From the NCBI GenBank assembly GCA_016715995.1, contig JADJXF010000012.1:186001-250000 (forward strand): a stretch of DNA of 64,000 nucleotides. Reading direction: 5' to 3'. Positions 62,658 to 64,000 of this stretch are shown here, one piece after another. Both the position numbers and the translations under genes were made by a program. This DNA comes from Flavobacteriales bacterium (GTDB lineage Bacteria; Bacteroidota; Bacteroidia; Flavobacteriales_F; PHOS-HE28). The notes under the pieces are model-generated. The model saw nothing but the letters and a program-made list of their open reading frames with translations. It searched no databases and had not been told where the DNA came from. Every line of letters starts with the position of its first letter. Position 1 is the stretch's first letter.

Positions 62658-62997
62658 CCGGTTGCGGCTTCAGCACATGCTGGACGCATGCGATGCGGTG
62701 ATCCAGTTCATGTCCGGCAAAGCAGAAAGGGATCTGGTGACGGATAAGCTGCTCGTGTCCGGTGTCACGCGGCAGATCGAGATCATTGGTGAAGCGGCGA
62801 ACATGCTCACCACCGAATTGCGCAGCGATCATCCCGAAGTGCCGTGGAAACAGATCATCGGCATGCGGCACAAGATCATCCATGAGTATTTCGCTGTGCA
62901 GACGGATACCGTTTGGGACGTGGTGAAGAATGATGTGCCGATCCTACGCGGTCAACTCTCGGCCATCATTGCCAAGCTGCCCGAAGGGGGATTCTGA
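62638..62997 (+). CDS. HEPN-domain RNase-like toxin (DUF86)
   Basis: The 119-residue helical protein ends its core with GMRHKIIHEYF, the HEPN RX4-6H motif (RHKIIH) of RNase toxins. EIIGEAANML also fits DUF86. It forms a toxin-antitoxin pair with the overlapping MNT gene. Confidence 0.9.
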   Translation: MRERRRDRLRLQHMLDACDAVIQFMSGKAERDLVTDKLLVSGVTRQIEIIGEAANMLTTELRSDHPEVPWKQIIGMRHKIIHEYFAVQTDTVWDVVKNDVPILRGQLSAIIAKLPEGGF

Positions 62998-63021
62998 GAA
63001 CACACCAAATCTCGGAGCGTC

Positions 63022-63567
63022 ATGCGTCCCCTCCGCTTCTCCATCAACGTCACCTTGGACGGCTGTTACGATCATGAAGTGGGGATCGCGGACGAGGACC
63101 TGCACCGCAACGCGATGGAGTACATCGCCGGGTGCGATGCCCTGCTCTTCGGCCGGGTGACCTACGAGATGATGTTGGCCGCTTGGCGCTTACCGGTCTC
63201 TTGGCCGATGCCCGATTGGATGATGCCTTTCGCCAAGACCATCGACGCTGCGAAGAAGCACGTCGTGTCCAGCAGCTTGAAGCAGGTGGATTGGAACGCG
63301 GAGCTCGTGCGTGGTGATCTAGGAACCTTCGTTCACCAGCTGAAGCTGCAGCCGGGCAAGGGCATCGGTGTGGGCGGCGTGCAACTCGCCATGGCCTTGA
63401 CGGAGCTGGGCTTGATCGATGAGTACCAATTCGTGGTGCACCCGAGGCTGGTCGGTCGCGGGCCGACCTTGTTCGCGGGATTATCGAAGATGGTGGACCT
63501 GAAGCTGGTGGGCCGGGAGGAGTTCGGCTCGGGGGCGGTGGCTCTGCGGTATGAGGTGAGGAGGTAG
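63022..63567 (+). CDS. Dihydrofolate reductase-family (RibD C-terminal-like) protein
   Basis: The 181-residue protein has FSINVTLDGCYDHEVG at the N terminus, LLFGRVTYEMM and GIGVGGVQLAMAL, matching the RibD-C/DHFR-like family of small reductases. The precise substrate is unknown. It follows the HEPN gene after 24 bp. Confidence 0.88.
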   Translation: MRPLRFSINVTLDGCYDHEVGIADEDLHRNAMEYIAGCDALLFGRVTYEMMLAAWRLPVSWPMPDWMMPFAKTIDAAKKHVVSSSLKQVDWNAELVRGDLGTFVHQLKLQPGKGIGVGGVQLAMALTELGLIDEYQFVVHPRLVGRGPTLFAGLSKMVDLKLVGREEFGSGAVALRYEVRR

Positions 63568-63575
63568 CTGAGGGC

Positions 63576-63872
63576 TCAATGCCTACGACCCCAGCCCTTC
63601 GGATCGCGTTTGCTGTGGAACACGCTGAATATGATGACCGTGCTCTTCACAACTCGAAAGACGATGATGTACGGGAACCGCTGGAGGTTGATCTTCTTGA
63701 ACGGTCCACGCCACTTGGCGAAGCCCTCCGGGCGCTGAAGCAAAAAGGCGAAGTGTTCCTGGACCTCATCGTGGAACTCCTCACCAAGACCGTCGCGTTG
63801 GTTCTCGTACCAGAGATAGCCTTCGATGAACTCGTTGCTCGCGCGGTCCCTGACTTCCAACCGGAAGCTCAT
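63576..63872 (-). CDS. RelE/ParE-family type II toxin
   Basis: The 98-residue protein has SNEFIEGYLWYENQRDGLGEEFHDEVQ and the C-terminal strand FPYIIVFRVVKSTVIIFSVFHSKRDP, the usual RelE/ParE barrel. The start is ATG 63872, overlapping the antitoxin stop. Confidence 0.88.
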   Translation of the reverse strand: MSFRLEVRDRASNEFIEGYLWYENQRDGLGEEFHDEVQEHFAFLLQRPEGFAKWRGPFKKINLQRFPYIIVFRVVKSTVIIFSVFHSKRDPKGWGRRH

Positions 63873-64000
63873 GCCTTCTTCGCCTTGCGCGCCATCTCGC
63901 GCACTTCTTCCCACGTGTAGCTCTTGCCCTCGCCGCGCTTGTACTCCTCGTAGCGCTCCTTCACGATGCTGTAATGCTCGTCGGTGAGGCCGTCCTCATC
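63869..64000 (-). CDS. Antitoxin for the RelE/ParE toxin, 3' part (cut by window end)
   Basis: The 43 visible codons read as an acidic then Lys-rich segment ending SYTWEEVREMARKAKKA and a stop. This is typical of addiction-module antitoxins of the VAPB/YefM-like small group. The N terminus lies outside the window. It is coupled to the toxin by ATGA. Confidence 0.7.
   Translation of the reverse strand, partial: DEDGLTDEHYSIVKERYEEYKRGEGKSYTWEEVREMARKAKKA

Overview
The window is chromosomal DNA from a G+C-rich member of the Bacteroidota, most likely a Flavobacteriales-like lineage. Several things point there: gldB and gldC beside nadE; a PorG-like protein; the order uppS-bamA-ompH-ompH-murI; an FtsZ ending in a Bacteroidota-type tail; a meso-DAP-type MurE; a HYC_CC_PP-like protein beside a TonB receptor; and promoters of the Bacteroidota form TAnnTTTG. 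No rRNA, tRNA, CRISPR array, transposase or prophage was found.

Layout. 1-2712: end of a sensor kinase, its OmpR-type regulator, and a secreted protein with a T9SS-like tail. 2863-19456 (minus strand): yqeY, then the division and cell wall (dcw) cluster, transcribed mraZ-rsmH-ftsL-ftsI-murE-mraY-murD-(murD C-terminal half paralogue)-ftsW-murG-murC-ftsQ-ftsA-ftsZ. Most junctions are ATGA overlaps. 20010-26636: a hydrolase, engB, gldC/gldB, an outer membrane barrel, nadE, a second barrel protein and an HTH regulator. 26855-30455: a three-gene unit of two lipoproteins and a radical SAM enzyme. 30456-37901: 2-oxoacid:ferredoxin oxidoreductase, two NifU-domain proteins, an Mrp ATPase, and a sigma factor/TPR membrane protein/TonB-plug operon. 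37993-41614: a likely metal uptake operon (HYC_CC_PP-like protein, TonB receptor, HMA protein), then a gamma-carbonic anhydrase. 41601-50926: envelope genes murI, two ompH, bamA, uppS, porG, NAD kinase, a second Omp85 protein and a CBS protein. 50999-55200: pdxJ, a hydrolase and three secreted proteins. 55228-64000: an accessory region of small regulators, reductases and toxin-antitoxin-like pairs.

The main functional theme is the cell envelope: peptidoglycan precursor synthesis, the divisome, outer membrane protein assembly, lipid carrier synthesis and type IX secretion/gliding. Two genes carry frameshifts, rsmH and a VOC protein. The frameshift in the VOC gene falsely fuses it to a separate double-CXXCG gene. 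The features most worth following are the stand-alone MurD C-terminal domain inside the dcw cluster, the radical SAM/lipoprotein unit, the barrel-less TonB plug protein linked to a sigma factor, and promoters that sit almost on the start codon or face each other across a 20-bp gap.
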